Of a DNA stretch of 64,000 nt, positions 9,752-21,105 are shown piece by piece; the stretch's first letter is position 1, and every line of letters starts with the position of its first letter. Below the pieces are notes generated by a model. The model was not told where the DNA came from. It saw nothing but the letters and a program-made list of their open reading frames with translations, and ran no database searches. Made by a program: the position numbers and the translations under genes. Location of the stretch: positions 124,001 through 188,000 of the forward strand of contig JAKJXP020000004.1 of assembly GCA_022225965.2 (NCBI GenBank), written 5' to 3'. This DNA comes from Diatrype stigma (lineage: Eukaryota > Ascomycota > Sordariomycetes > Xylariales > Diatrypaceae).

Positions 9752-12121
9752 TCACAGCTCCCTAATAGCCTCCACAGTCGGCTCCTGGAGCTCCACCTTG
9801 CACTGCGGCAGGTCAATGCCGAACGCGTCGTACACGAGCGTGGAGTTGCTGTCCCCGGCGGGCACGATCCAGCGGCGGTTGGTGAGGTCGCCGTCCTGGG
9901 CCCTGTCGAAGAAGTTCTGGGGCGCGAACATGATGCTGCTGACGGCCTCGCTGTAGAGGGTGACGGGCACGTCCTCGGCGCGCGTGAAGTGGTGCATGCC
10001 GAGGTTGAACCAGACGACGAGGTCGGCGGCCTCGACGCCCTCGCCGTCGAAGAACCGCGCGAAGTCCTGCTGCGGCGCCCACGGCAGGTTGAGGTTCTGC
10101 ACGCTGTTGCCCCACGGCTCCGTGTCGTGCTGCCGCGTCACCGCCAGGTGCGACTTGGACAGCGCCGTGTTGCGCCGCGAGAACGGCGACGACAGCGTGC
10201 TGAGGTGGATGTTGGACTTGCCCGGCACGATGCGGTACCCCCGCCGCGCCCCCCACCGATTGGTAGCGCTCGCGTGGTTCACGCAGTACATGGCCTGGTT
10301 GTTCGCCGCCCAGTCGAACCGCTGCTCCGTCTGGATGTTGCGGACGTCCAGCTCCAGCTGCTCGAACGTGCCCAGCTCCGGCCACCACGGCTGCGTCGTC
10401 GGCGCCGCCCTGAGCTCCGACACCTGCAGGCTGTTGTTGGCGTCGAGGATGTCGAAGTCCGCCTTCCACGTCAGGACGTGGTCGTGCAGCGAGCCCTGCG
10501 TGGCCTCCTGGATGCGCGGTCCCCATTTGCCCTGGTCGGGGTAGTAGAACGACGACTGCAGGTAGCCCGACGCGCGGACCGTGACCTCCAGCGAGCCGTC
10601 GACGTGGAAGGCGTAGTCGAACAGGTAGTCGTAGTTGCCCACAGTGGCGATCGAGCGCAGCGTCAGCAAAGACCCCTTGACGACGCCTAGGTTCTCGAAA
10701 CCGTAGTCGCTCGTGCCCCCGCCGGCGCGGTGGCGGGACAGGGGAAACCCGGCATCCGACTCGAATATGCAGATGGCGCTGGGATTGACGGTAGTCTTGT
10801 TCCCGGTGTGGAAGGTCACGTCCCAGAAGGTGGCGCCAAAGGGGCAGTCGAAACCCTCGACGAGCGGGAAGAGGTCGCCGCCGAGCGAATAGTACGTGTC
10901 GTGGTAGAGTGTCGTCGCGGCCTTGGGCTGGAAGCCGCCGTACTGGGCCGCGGCCTCCTGCATCGACAGCTCGTACAGGATCCGCTCCCCTTTGAACCGG
11001 ATGTCGTAGAACATGACGCCGAGGGCGCGGGTGTGCGCGACGTAGAACGACCAGCCCATGTACTCGACGTACTTCTGCGTCGAGTCCAGCTTGTACCGCT
11101 TGCCGCCCAGCTCGAGGCTCTGCGGCGCGAACTTGTCCTCCAGCTCGCGCACGCCCATCTCCGCGTCGTAGTTGACCATGGCCCAGCTGTCGTCCTCCGG
11201 CTGGAAGTAGACCTCCTTCAGCTCGCCGGCCTCGAAGGCAGCGCGGAGTTCGTCTACGGTCCGGAAGAAGCGCGTGTTGGTCACGATCCCTTTCATCTTG
11301 TAAAGTGTGTTGTCCGTGCCCGTGACGTCCATCAGGGCGTAGAAGTCTAGAGGCTGGAGATAACTGGCACTGCCCGGCACCTTGAAGATCACTACCCGGA
11401 AGGCCTGGGTACCGTCTAGAGACGTAGGGGAGGTGGTAGATGCAACAAGCGTGGACCTCTCATCTTCAGATCCATACCAGACACCTCCCAGGAGCGCGGT
11501 CGTGATGTCAGTGATGTTCGACATCACGGATGCTAGTAAGGGGTCTGAAGCAGCGGTCCGTACGCTGTCGAAATAGCGTCCGTTATATGGCACGGCACCT
11601 CCCGTCCCGCCATTGTAAAGGTAGTCAAGCTTCTGGATGGTAGTATCGCTGCACACGGGCAAGGGGCCGACCATGTATTCCTGTGAGATAGGCACCTCCT
11701 TGCCTCCCTCGAAGATGATGACCCGGGCATACGGCTTCGGCTTAGTCCCATCACCATCAATATACGGGAGCACATCCGTCTTGTTGACGTGAACAGTGTC
11801 AATGAAGTAGACATAGTTATCGTTGATCCCGGCTGTGTCCGGGTCTGTCAAGTTCAAACCCGACGCAGGGTCATGGAGCAAGTTCCAGACGGCCACATTA
11901 TCTTCAGGGGTGATTTGCGCCCATACATTATCCTTAGGGGCTGCTATCTCCGCCGCAGGCTCATAGATCGAGCATGACGAGCATGTACTATTGCTGTAAG
12001 ATCCAGCGCGCTTGTTAAACGTAGGCAGCAGCGCTTGTCGCTTGGAACCCAGAGGCGGCAGCACACTAGCAGAAGCTGCGGCAGCCAGCAGAACAACTGC
12101 AGGGGCGAGGTTTCGGACCAT
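9752..12121 (-). CDS. Secreted copper amine oxidase
   Basis: An intronless gene of 789 aa; the start is the ATG at 12121. An N-terminal signal peptide (MVRNLAPAVVLLAAAASA) indicates secretion. The C-terminal copper amine oxidase domain is complete. Tyr497 in VGNYDY is the residue converted to topaquinone. Asp408 (YHDTYYSLGG) fits the catalytic base. His546 and His548 (LHDHV) plus His711 (MHHFTRAEDVPV) fit the copper ligands. The enzyme should oxidise primary amines to aldehydes with release of ammonia and hydrogen peroxide, supplying nitrogen outside the cell. Several NxS/T sites are present. The length is typical of the extracellular fungal group, which is longer than peroxisomal forms. The amine substrate cannot be predicted. 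Confidence 0.93.
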   Translation of the reverse strand: MVRNLAPAVVLLAAAASASVLPPLGSKRQALLPTFNKRAGSYSNSTCSSCSIYEPAAEIAAPKDNVWAQITPEDNVAVWNLLHDPASGLNLTDPDTAGINDNYVYFIDTVHVNKTDVLPYIDGDGTKPKPYARVIIFEGGKEVPISQEYMVGPLPVCSDTTIQKLDYLYNGGTGGAVPYNGRYFDSVRTAASDPLLASVMSNITDITTALLGGVWYGSEDERSTLVASTTSPTSLDGTQAFRVVIFKVPGSASYLQPLDFYALMDVTGTDNTLYKMKGIVTNTRFFRTVDELRAAFEAGELKEVYFQPEDDSWAMVNYDAEMGVRELEDKFAPQSLELGGKRYKLDSTQKYVEYMGWSFYVAHTRALGVMFYDIRFKGERILYELSMQEAAAQYGGFQPKAATTLYHDTYYSLGGDLFPLVEGFDCPFGATFWDVTFHTGNKTTVNPSAICIFESDAGFPLSRHRAGGGTSDYGFENLGVVKGSLLTLRSIATVGNYDYLFDYAFHVDGSLEVTVRASGYLQSSFYYPDQGKWGPRIQEATQGSLHDHVLTWKADFDILDANNSLQVSELRAAPTTQPWWPELGTFEQLELDVRNIQTEQRFDWAANNQAMYCVNHASATNRWGARRGYRIVPGKSNIHLSTLSSPFSRRNTALSKSHLAVTRQHDTEPWGNSVQNLNLPWAPQQDFARFFDGEGVEAADLVVWFNLGMHHFTRAEDVPVTLYSEAVSSIMFAPQNFFDRAQDGDLTNRRWIVPAGDSNSTLVYDAFGIDLPQCKVELQEPTVEAIREL

Positions 12122-13280
12122 TTTCACTCGACAGCCAAGATAGGATCTTCAGGAGAGGCATATGGTAACAGGGACCGAAGGGTTGCAGCGGGAAGACATG
12201 GGCCTTCTATAAGTATTCTTGGAGCTCCAGGCTATAGGACATGGAACTACTTTCCCGCGTCGATCCACCCGTCTCGCGAGAAAAGTTTCCAAAAGGGGGT
12301 TTGTATGACTAACTTCAAGATTGAGGGCATCTTGATTCTTATCAACCGCGATAGGCACATCTCCGACATGCTTTGCTATAGTTGAGATAAGTGCAGATAT
12401 CCGAAGCCATGGTCCTGGAGTAGTGCCAAGGAAAGTACCACAGGGCGATAAGTAAGTATAGGCCCTCTTGGCTGCGGCTCTGCCTCTCCATAACAATGGC
12501 GATGAAGGCGGTAGCAGGTCATCGGCGGATGGTATTCGACGAACGAGACGTCGCAATTGACGTGCTATCTCCTACCCCGCCCCCGAGCTGTCCGACATTA
12601 TCACCACTTTCGCGCAGGACCTCGGGGTGTCTAACCGAGTATGAGAGGGCTGAAGAGGGGCTAACACTGGCATCAGGGGTGGTCTTGCAGGCCTTGGCTT
12701 TCTTGGCAATGCTACGTGACAACGGGAGAGATAAGACCTGGACTTCGCACGCGGGGTGAGGATCTTGATAGGGGTGGGGGTGCCGGGAACCGGAGGAGTT
12801 CCGTATCTGGCCGGTAGTGCGGGTCTAGACGTGGTCGGATCGGCCTTCCGATCTTTCGGCAGTCACGTATTTTGGACTGGACTGACTGAACAAGAATATG
12901 GATACTGAAAGAAAGGCCAAATCGAGTCAAGTCAAGTGAACTCGCGAAATATCATGTGTCATATTGATAATTGTCCCAGTTGACAACTTCATGACGTAAT
13001 CCGAACACAATATAGGGGGTGGGGGGCACATAGTTGGAACGCAAACTGGCGCCCATATTACTTCATAAAACCTTGGGAATATCGTAAACTTCGACCGATT
13101 TCGTGGCATATTAAAATGAAAGATGCTAGAAACCTAACATACCAGATGAGAGGTTTACCAATATCAAAATACATTTGTTCTTCGTGTCATTTTGCCTCTC
13201 ATTACCCATGTTCTTTGGTTGACCAGGTCCCAAAGCCCTTAAGCCCATGGTATGGTGCATTGCAACGGTGCGTTGCAAAG
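12122..13280. other. Intergenic: amine oxidase promoter and C2H2-gene 3' region
   Basis: About 1.16 kb. Short overlapping open frames at 12496-12759 (+) and 12519-12722 (-) carry no motif. A TGACGTAA CRE-like octamer lies near 12991. Otherwise nothing is recognised. Confidence 0.35.
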
Positions 13281-15373
13281 TCACTGAGAGAAGCCATTGA
13301 GCGGATTGAATTCGTCAGGCTGTCCAGACCCATGGATAAGGGTAGGATGCCATGAGTACTCAGGCACGTCGGGGTGGAATTGATCACCAACTCCCAATTG
13401 CAATGTGGCCATGTGGAAATCCCCATCTCCTACTGAGCTTGGTGCTGGATACGTGGCGTTGGAAATGCCATCGAGGGAAAACTGGTTCACATCGAGTCCC
13501 TGGCTCAAATCAGGAAAATGCGGCGCGGGATTGCTCTTCGTCGGCTGCTGCAGAGAGGTGAGAGCTATTTGTAGTTGGCTCGCAGCCTGTGCCTGGTCAC
13601 TCTCATCCCTCGATGGCGTTATGGGGCTCTCGGGGTTGCTGGGCCGCCGTGTGTTGACACTAGACGTGCCGTCCAAGAGTGCAGGCGGCCCAGTCTTACT
13701 ACAGACAACGTCAAAGCTGATTCTTCCTAGCTCAATGAACATCTGCACGACGCTACTATCGATTTCGGTTGGGATGTTCCCGGTCTTGATTTGTCGGTCC
13801 ACTAGATTGGTGTATATGCGGCTGAATTCCTCGCTCTCAGGTCTGGTTCTGAACGTCCTAGTTTCCTCGATATCTATGAAGTATCAGTGACGGGGGATGA
13901 AAGGGGTCGGATAATTGCGGACGGTGCTTTGTCGTGGTATACTGGACCACTTACAAGCACTCGCTGGACGGGGTTGACCTCTAGAGATAACATCCCACAT
14001 ATTCATCCACTTCATTGATGCCGGGACTGTGATATTCTTTCGATTCCTGCCCAGCTTGTCAAGTGCGGCCCACTGTTCATCACTAATGCCATACTGCTGG
14101 CGCGGAGTCCCCTTTTCACAGGGCTCGGCCTGTTGGCGATGCTCTCGGAGCTCCACTAGGCACTTCTCCCTATCATAGGGCTTGTTCTGAAATACCTGAT
14201 AGCATCGGTCGCATTGTACTGGGGAGTGCGTTCGTTTCAAGTGCTCCCTTGATAGTGGTCAATACGATACGACCTTGTCATGATAAGTTGGAAGATGCAA
14301 CTCACCTCAACCTTTGTAAGCTTTTGAAGCCTCGCTGGCAAGTAAGGAAGAGTTGCCCGTCCAACCCCCGGCAGTGAAGGTTGGGGTCCAGGTTGAAGAG
14401 TGGACAAGCAAACATGCGTAAAATATCGCTAGGAGCATTACCTCGCATCTTGAGCGGACGGCGGTTATCGCCATCATCTTCGTCGTTAATGTCTTCGTCC
14501 AAATTGTACTCTTCCGAGGAGCGTCGCCGTTTAAGTGGGTTGTCTGAGCCCCTATTCGCCCCACTTTCGGAGCTTCCCCCCTTGCTTGATCCCTCCATGC
14601 TTTGGCATTGGTTTGCGACCACCTGCCATCCGTTGATCGTCTGGACCTTCTGTTGCATAAACTCATCGTATAATTTTTCTATGAGGTAAGCTGCCAGCCT
14701 TGGGTCAGTAACATGATCCAACACTGCACACTCGATTTTGTCAAATTCTCCACTCCAGCCTGCATTGGTGTCCTCCTCATCCATGTCCTCTGTACCGGAG
14801 ACCTCATCATCTGTAGGGTTATCTTCGATGTGCTGAATGTACAGTTGCTGTTTATATGTACTCGGACGGAGCTTATGGCTGCCATTGTTGAAGCTATCCA
14901 TGCCTTGCAGATAGTGATTCATTGAGCGTTCGGGCGCACTAGTAGATTAGCAAGCAAGGTTAGATATACACACTATGCGAATAATGACCATAATATATGA
15001 TAATCGCTTACTCCTTCCATGGATCAGGAGATCCGGGTCTGGATGGACCATCATGTCCGGAGGAGTCCTTTTCCTTGGGCTTATTTGAGGTACTTGCGAT
15101 GCTTTCACAATAGCTGCTCAATGAGGAAGCAGTCTTAGAAGGAAAAGTGCTGATAGAGGTGCCATGGCTAACTATGGTGCTTGGGGTACCTGGCCGCCTT
15201 CTAGTAGCGTGCTCAAACAGTGCCGGCTTGTCGCTTTCCGTAGGTTTTTCAGGGGTTGTAGAGGGAGTACCATGTCCATCAACAAGACCTTCACATTTCT
15301 GCCGATGAGGTAGGATATAATCCTCTTCCCATATTGGAGTAGTTATTATAGGTATCTGAACAGGCTTGTCCAT
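13281..15373 (-). CDS. Fungal C2H2-like zinc-finger protein, probable regulator
   Basis: Four exons (15373-15012, 14938-14306, 14247-13955, 13873-13281) give 626 aa with every junction in frame. The centre (about residues 297-345) holds the fungal atypical C2H2 region: FACPLFNLDP, then QRGFKSLQRLREHLKRTH, then CDRCYQVF. Intron 2 falls inside this finger. Relatives of this type usually read CP-(6)-P...C.G.GF..L.RL.EHL.R.H. A basic KRRR patch near residue 256 could be a nuclear signal and is followed by acidic stretches. The N-terminal 120 residues are Ser/Pro-rich and disordered. The C-terminus is Gln/Pro/Ser-rich. A DNA- or RNA-binding regulatory role is inferred from the family; targets are unknown. 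Confidence 0.78.
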
Positions 15374-16293
15374 GACAGCTACAGGAAGAGCGACGGTTAG
15401 GATATATTGAAGGTCACTGTCACTACGTGCCTGCTTTTATAATAGTAGAAGCCTAAAGGATGGGTAATATATGAATTTTATGGTCGATTCACGGTTAATA
15501 TCATGAGATGGGCTCCCTCCCAAATATTAAGCAGAACAATCACCTACGACCGACATGTTAAATCATGCTCTCGCGCATTTGCGTAGGAGATGATACGCAA
15601 AAACGCCCGATTTCCGACGCCCCGCCATGAATTGCCCAATAGCTAGGCATCGCGGCGATACGCTCATCCCCTTTGGCCATACGCCATGTAACCCCCCACC
15701 AACCTGCCGCGCAAATGCGTGAGATCCTGTACACATCTTGATTGGGCTAACTTGGTCATACAGCACCTGTAAGTGTAATTACTGTTAGCATTGCTGCGCA
15801 TCAGAAGCTGCAGTAGTTCCTGCAAGCCAGTATTAGTTATGCCGCAATGCGCAAAGTTGGTGCAACGAAGAAACACATTTTGTCATTGTCTTTGGCCATG
15901 TCCAATGGTTGTCAGGTAACCGGATCTCGATGCAACATAGAAGGCAAAGTTTTGTCTCCCAGGTATAAAGCAATTACATAGGCTTCGAGCAATCTAATTT
16001 ACAAAGCGATAAAACAGCGGTTCATAGGGCTAAGGGAGATAGGGGTTATACCACATGACATAGGGTATCTACTACGTATAGGCAGACGATTGCCCTACCT
16101 ATGTAACTACGCATAGACGAACCGAGTTCCATAAAGCTTGCCGTTGTTCCATTACGCACCATCAGGCCTCAAACATAAGAATAGCAAAGTTCGTACTACT
16201 AGTGAGAATAATGCGGAGGCTGTCAAGTTGCACCGAGTGTTCCTGTCAGGCAGCGATAGTGATGCCTTCAACAACCAGGGATACGCATATTAG
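15374..16293. other. Intergenic, upstream of C2H2 gene
   Basis: About 920 bp with the C2H2 gene promoter. It may hold the missing 5' exons of the fragment at 16294-16884: an ATG at 15898 followed six codons later by a GTAACC donor is one candidate, but no consistent exon chain could be built. No other feature. Confidence 0.35.
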
Positions 16294-16884
16294 CTTTTGG
16301 TCCCTACTGATTCAGATGACCAAAAACTGCCATCAAAAGCCAGAATCCCTTCGCTGCCTGGCCCTGAGGCCTTAAAAGATCCCCAGTTATTGCGCGGCAT
16401 CCTTGATCGCTTTGCGGATTGTACGCTCCCGCGCAAAATCGAGTGGCTCTATGGAGATGCCTACACGGCATTTTTGCCGGTGACGAAGCAAAATGGGCGC
16501 GCGCGTGAGGTCCTGATTTCCTACGCAATTGCGAAGCAGCGTATTAGGAGGTGGAAAATGTTGGACAGGATGAAGACTATATATTGGGGCCTGATCGCAA
16601 GGTAAGGTTCTGAGTCGGGAGAAGTCTGTTCCATCCGCATCTCATCATACCGGATATATCTATCTAGCCGAACAAAGACCTTTCAAGATCCGCTGAACTC
16701 TTACCTCGAGTAAGTGACACTTGACTACGACACGATGGCGATCACACAGCTATGCGCATCGATGACGGCGATAGCGTCGAAGCCCGAGGACCCGCAACCT
16801 GTTGACCCAGGTATTTCTCCAGCAATAGAGCTACGGCGACAACATCGGATCAACTAACATTGTTCGATAGGCTATGGCAAATGA
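16294..16884 (+). pseudogene. Spliced 3' part of an unrecognised gene, start not found
   Basis: Five consecutive segments (16294-16479, 16548-16601, 16668-16709, 16750-16810, 16871-16884) join in one frame across four GT-AG introns of 68, 66, 40 and 60 nt. They end in a stop at 16882-16884. The first segment begins behind a TTAG acceptor and has no convincing ATG. The joined product is about 118 residues and includes LPGPEALKDPQLLRGILDRF, RKIEWLYGDAYTAFLP, VGQDEDYILGPDRK and PEDPQPVDPGYGK. The last intron has a CTAAC branch site. It is either the 3' end of a real gene whose 5' exons were missed or a 5'-truncated relic. The family is unknown. The GTGACG donor of the first intron is the weakest link. 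Confidence 0.4.
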
Positions 16885-16905
16885 GACTGTCATCCTCCAT
16901 ATGAG

Positions 16906-16940
16906 CGACTATCGACTATCGACTATCGAATATCGACTAT
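16906..16940. repeat. 7-bp tandem repeat, 5 copies
   Basis: CGACTAT is repeated five times (one copy reads CGAATAT), directly downstream of the spliced gene fragment. Confidence 0.85.
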
Positions 16941-17918
16941 CGATTGCACAGCCGTCGGTTGAGATGTCCTGCATTGCGAGAAGAGGGTGTGTCGTGATGT
17001 AGATGTGGGAGGTAGGAGCGGAACTGGTTCAAAGCTAGTCACCCGGGCCATATATACAAAGGGGGCGGGGTGTGCAAGGAGTTCTGTGATTGGCGGCAGC
17101 TTGGTGTTATTGTTTACTTGGGTTGTTACTTTTACGGTAGTGTGGCATGTGAGAGCTTAGGTACTGAATATGGGCCTGAATATGTATGCATGGCAGCGGT
17201 GGGAAACTCCATCTTCGAACTACCTACATCGGCATCTTCGAACTACCTACATCAGCATCTTCGAAACAAGTAATTCCATCCTGACTTCACACTTCACCTA
17301 GATCTGCCGCCCATGCATGCACTGTAACTCCTACATCGTGCTTCGTAGACTACTGCTACTGTAGTTGACTACTGTATGTGCCTGTCAGGCGGTGCTGCGA
17401 TGCTGGTCACTGCGGCTTTCACGGCTCCCTCCTCTGTTCTCTGCTGTTACATGTTTGATTTGAGGTGGCTGAGTGCCCTGACGATCACCTGTTGTGGTGG
17501 TCATGGTGGGACTCTCGTTGGACTGCTGTATGTTGTTGTTGAGGTCTAGAAGCCGGCCCCCACTGGCGCCCCCTCCAACTTCCAGTCTTCAGGGCCCCCC
17601 CAAGCCCCCGGTTGCCCTGGTTTTGGAGTGGTTTTGACGGGTTTTGACGTTCGCGGCCCCCCATCACTGCCATCACCGCCATTACATCACTGGTGCAAGG
17701 ATTCCAGCGGCGCGTCGGCGGCTCTGATTGGCGGGCTGGTGCGGGGTTGTGGAGACAAGGGCCGAAGCAGCACCCTGACCCACCCTGTCAAGGCCCTGTG
17801 ATTTAGGGTGTGATTTACCTTCGATACCTAGCTGTCATAGCTCGGCCGTTTGCATCAGGAGCTTGAGCAAGGCAGCGCATGGTCAACGACAGCTGCCGAC
17901 ATTGTTGGTTGTAGGGAG

Positions 17919-17950
17919 GTGGCAGGGTGGCAGGGTGGCAGGGCGGCAGG
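17919..17950. repeat. 8-bp tandem repeat, 4 copies
   Basis: GTGGCAGG occurs three times, followed by one GCGGCAGG copy. A similar GGCTGGCA array lies at 61720-61751. Confidence 0.85.
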
Positions 17951-18277
17951 CATTGTTTATGGGGTTCATGGGGGCAGACTGCAGACTAATAAAGAGCTCC
18001 TAATAAATACCTACATAAAGCTTAATGCAGCTCTCTCTCCCAGCTCCGGAAAACATTTCCAAGGTTCTCTTTCTTAGACAATCACGTTACATCACCTGCA
18101 TCATACCTACTGCCCATCCGACTATAGGTTCACGTCGGATAGATACTAACGCTACCTACTACATACAAACGTTAAGACATTCAACCAAGCGAAGCCCAGG
18201 AAGACAGAACAACCAAATTGACTTTACCAAACAATTGAACTCTACCACCACCACACCACCACCACACCACCACCACC

Positions 18278-18803
18278 ATGGCTACCGAGGTCACCCCAGC
18301 TCAACCAAGCGTAGACGAGACTCCCCTCTCGCCAATCAGGCAGCGCAAGGACTCTCTGGAGGCGCAATTGAAGCACCGCCCGGAGCGATCCGAGCTAGTT
18401 GGCAGTATGGATTCCCTACCTCCCTAGCCACTATCCCATCCCATAGCATGCATGCCGCAGCTAAGCTAACATCATTGTTTTCCTTTTCCTTTTATTAGAG
18501 AACATCCTACCCGACTCGGTCGCAGCTCCCAGTTTACAGGAGAAGCAGAGGGAGGTACGTACTTGCGTTGGTTACGTGAATATCTGTAATGGGTGGTGAC
18601 TGGTATTGATATTGACCTTCCCCGTCTACACACAGCTGGAGAAGCACATGCGTGCCGACTCGCTCAACGAGAAGATCTCTCACCGCCCCGCGCCCGAGAA
18701 GCTGCTGAAGGAGGGCGTCCTCCTCGACGATCCGCGGTCGCCCGAGGAGAAGTACGCCGAGGCCATGGAGCAGGAGTATGCCAAGCGCGAGGGTGGAGCT
18801 TGA
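18278..18803 (+). CDS. Small RPEL-repeat protein
   Basis: Three exons (18278-18404, 18499-18554, 18636-18803) give 116 aa. The introns are 94 and 81 nt with GTATGG and GTACGT donors. The start has a strong context (CCACCATGG) and is preceded by a CAC repeat. Two RPEL motifs are visible: RKDSLEAQLKHRPERSELV (about residues 24-42) and RADSLNEKISHRPAPEKLL (about 67-85), each followed by an acidic LPD or LDD element. RPEL motifs in animal MRTF and Phactr proteins bind G-actin. Fungi commonly encode a short RPEL protein of this size, but its function there is not established to my knowledge. The C-terminus (EEKYAEAMEQEYAKREGGA) is a charged helix. Actin binding is inference from the motif. Confidence 0.85.
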
Positions 18804-19729
18804 GCTGGAGCCGGGCCCGGAGCATGAGCACGTGTGGGGGGGGGTGTTTGCGTGTTACGATTAAAGTGCCTATTACTACTACAACAACAACAACATGATG
18901 GATGATGAGGTTATACAGGAGTTTTTATATTCACGATTTTCCATCCCGATGATGGGATTTGCGAGGTAGTCATTGATTGATGGGGATGGGTTTGTTGGAC
19001 TAAAGCGACATATTGCCAAAAGTTGCAAGTGGAAACACATGTGAATGTTAGTAATAAGGCTGAAACCGGCGCTTTCGGATCTTGTATGCATAAGTACTTA
19101 GTAACGAAGCACCTAGAAATAGGTGTTGGGTGTCTCCTGCAAGTCTTAGCTTCTCAACTTCAAGACAGTGCTTCATAATATAAGACAAACTACAGCCTAG
19201 ACTGATCCGGAGCTTTTCTTTTGGTAGGTAATATGGCTGTTAGTGTTAAGTAACGCTATCCGCATACACAACGTTTCTTAGCACGTTCTCCAATATACGA
19301 ACAGTGCAATACAAATCAACATACGTTCGCTGTCGTATAAGCGTTGGTTGGATAGTAAAATGATGAGTTTTGTAGTATGCATGACTGCAGAAGAATAAAC
19401 TGACTCGTAGCGAATGCTAATGAAAATAGGAGGGATCTGAAAGCAATAGCATCGCCGGTGGTTTGAACCTCTCAACCCGAGTGATAGACAGAGGCGGCAA
19501 ATTTGCCGTCTCTATGACAACTTACCGTTACATTTCATGCACTCGCAAGCCTGACTATTGGCCGCCACTGCTACGACTACAATGCGAGAGGCCGACCAGT
19601 AAATGCAGTCAGCTGTCTAAGATGCATAGCGGCCTGAATATTTCTTTGCTTATGACCTACCATAAAACACGCAGCCTTCTCCTACCCGGGGGTCATGCAT
19701 TTTTACACACGAACTCGAGGCACCTAGAT
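18804..19729. other. Intergenic, no gene seen
   Basis: About 930 bp between two rightward genes. The frame of the next gene stays open upstream to about 19463 without a clearly better ATG, so part of this stretch may be coding in a longer isoform. Confidence 0.4.
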
Positions 19730-21105
19730 ATGGCACAGAACCTTCCTGCAGACAAACGGCGCGTCTACCTGGCCGGGCGGGCCATCTTCACCGGCGACAA
19801 GGCACTGCTTAGGCAACTGAAGAAAGTACGCAAGGTGATCACAGACAACAAAGGGGTGCTCCGGCCGTTGATACGCGACCTGGGCGAGGAGAAGGTGGTC
19901 GAAATCGTACGGGACCTCCTGGAACGGAGGGTTTTCGAGACGGAGCTCCGAGCCAAAATCGAGTTCCCAGAGCTGTTCCACTCGTCGCCCAACCAGGAGA
20001 TCCAGCGCGAAGCATCCGAGGTCGACGCGGCTCGCTCCGTATCCGAGGCGATCAACGAGATAGCCAGTGTAGAGGACGGAGAGGTAGATACCGACGAGGA
20101 ACCGGGCGAGGCTACGGATGTAGTGGACGGGAACAATGGGGGGTTAGGTAACCGTCCCTGGATCTGCTTCCTACTGCGATATCAAGGCTAACATGATGGG
20201 GGTTCGTAGGCGCGACCAACAGCTCAAAAAGCCCGGAAAGGCCGGCACTTCTGCCCAACTTATACCCCATATACATACCGTACAAGGCGCAACACCTCAT
20301 TCTCAACGAGGCCCAGCGACTGCTCGAGGAGAGCTGCTTCGAATTCTTCCAGAAATGGCTCCCCTCGGTGCTGGAGGAGAACGGGTGGGAGTGCGCCAGC
20401 TCGATCGAGCTGACGAGGAGCACGCAGCTGATCGCGCAGCACGCGGCGATGATTCCCGAAGAGGCCTTCGTCAACCTACCAGCAGCAGCAGCAGCAGCAG
20501 CAGCAGCCGGACCAGGCGGCAGCGGGAAACCGGCGCCGCTGGCCAAGATCCTATCGGCGACGAACGGGCTGCGGCACAGCGCGGTGCACCGGCTGCCGAA
20601 CACGGCGCGCGGGGTGCGGGACCTGTGCCGGAGCGGGTGGGCGCTGGCGGGGCGGCTGGGGGACGGGGCGCGCGCGGCGCGGCTCGACGCCGTCTGCCGC
20701 GAGCTGGACCACAAGGTCGAGGCGATGCGGCTGAACAAGAACGCGCTCGAGGGCGCGGCGGCGGCGGGGCTCGAGGATATCCGGCGCCGGCGCGAGGAGC
20801 TGGACAGGCGCGAGCGGGACATCGTCGCGCGCATGCTGAGGGAGGACCGCGAGAACAAGGCCGCTATGGGCGTGCTGCTCGAGAGCTCCGTCGCGCGCAT
20901 CCTGGCTGAGCGGCTGCCGGATATCGATGAGGTGGTGGAAGAGGAGGGTGATGATGACAATGAGATTGATGATGGCGTGGACGTGGAAGGAGCGCCATTG
21001 TTAGTGCAAGGGGCGGAGTCGTTTGATGCGAGGGGCCGAGATGGGACGAAAGAGGAGCCCAGGCTTTGGAATGCTTCGTGGCATCCGGCTTGGCGGAAGG
21101 ATTAG
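19730..21105 (+). CDS. Conserved-looking fungal protein of unknown function
   Basis: Two exons (19730-20147, 20210-21105) around a 62-nt intron with a GCTAAC branch site give 437 aa. The start is the ATG of MAQNLPADKRR, although the frame is open further upstream. No family is recognised. Visible elements: a basic, helical N-terminus (KALLRQLKKVRKVITDNKG), an acidic stretch before the intron, a segment with IYIPYKAQHLILNEAQRLLE, an alanine run from a GCA repeat (about residues 225-235), RLPNTARGVRDLC, a long charged probable coiled coil (about residues 310-375) and an acidic region before a WNASWHPAWRKD tail. There is no signal peptide or membrane segment. The GC content rises sharply in exon 2, with many GCG/GAG codons. 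Cytoplasmic or nuclear location is likely; no function is assigned. Confidence 0.72.

Larger units (their letters stand above)
16885..18277. other. Intergenic, upstream of RPEL gene
   Basis: About 1.4 kb with several simple repeats (listed separately at 16906 and 17919) and a doubled block CATCTTCGAACTACCTACAT near 17210-17265. A CAC-rich run (18247-18277) directly precedes the RPEL-gene ATG and forms its 5' leader. No gene supported. Confidence 0.4.

Noticed and set aside
9813..10690. Long GC-rich open frames on both strands inside the amine oxidase gene
   Set aside because: Shadow frames created by biased third positions; they have Arg/Ala/Pro-rich, motif-free translations. The same applies inside the 27.5-32 kb genes, the b5-domain gene and the protease.
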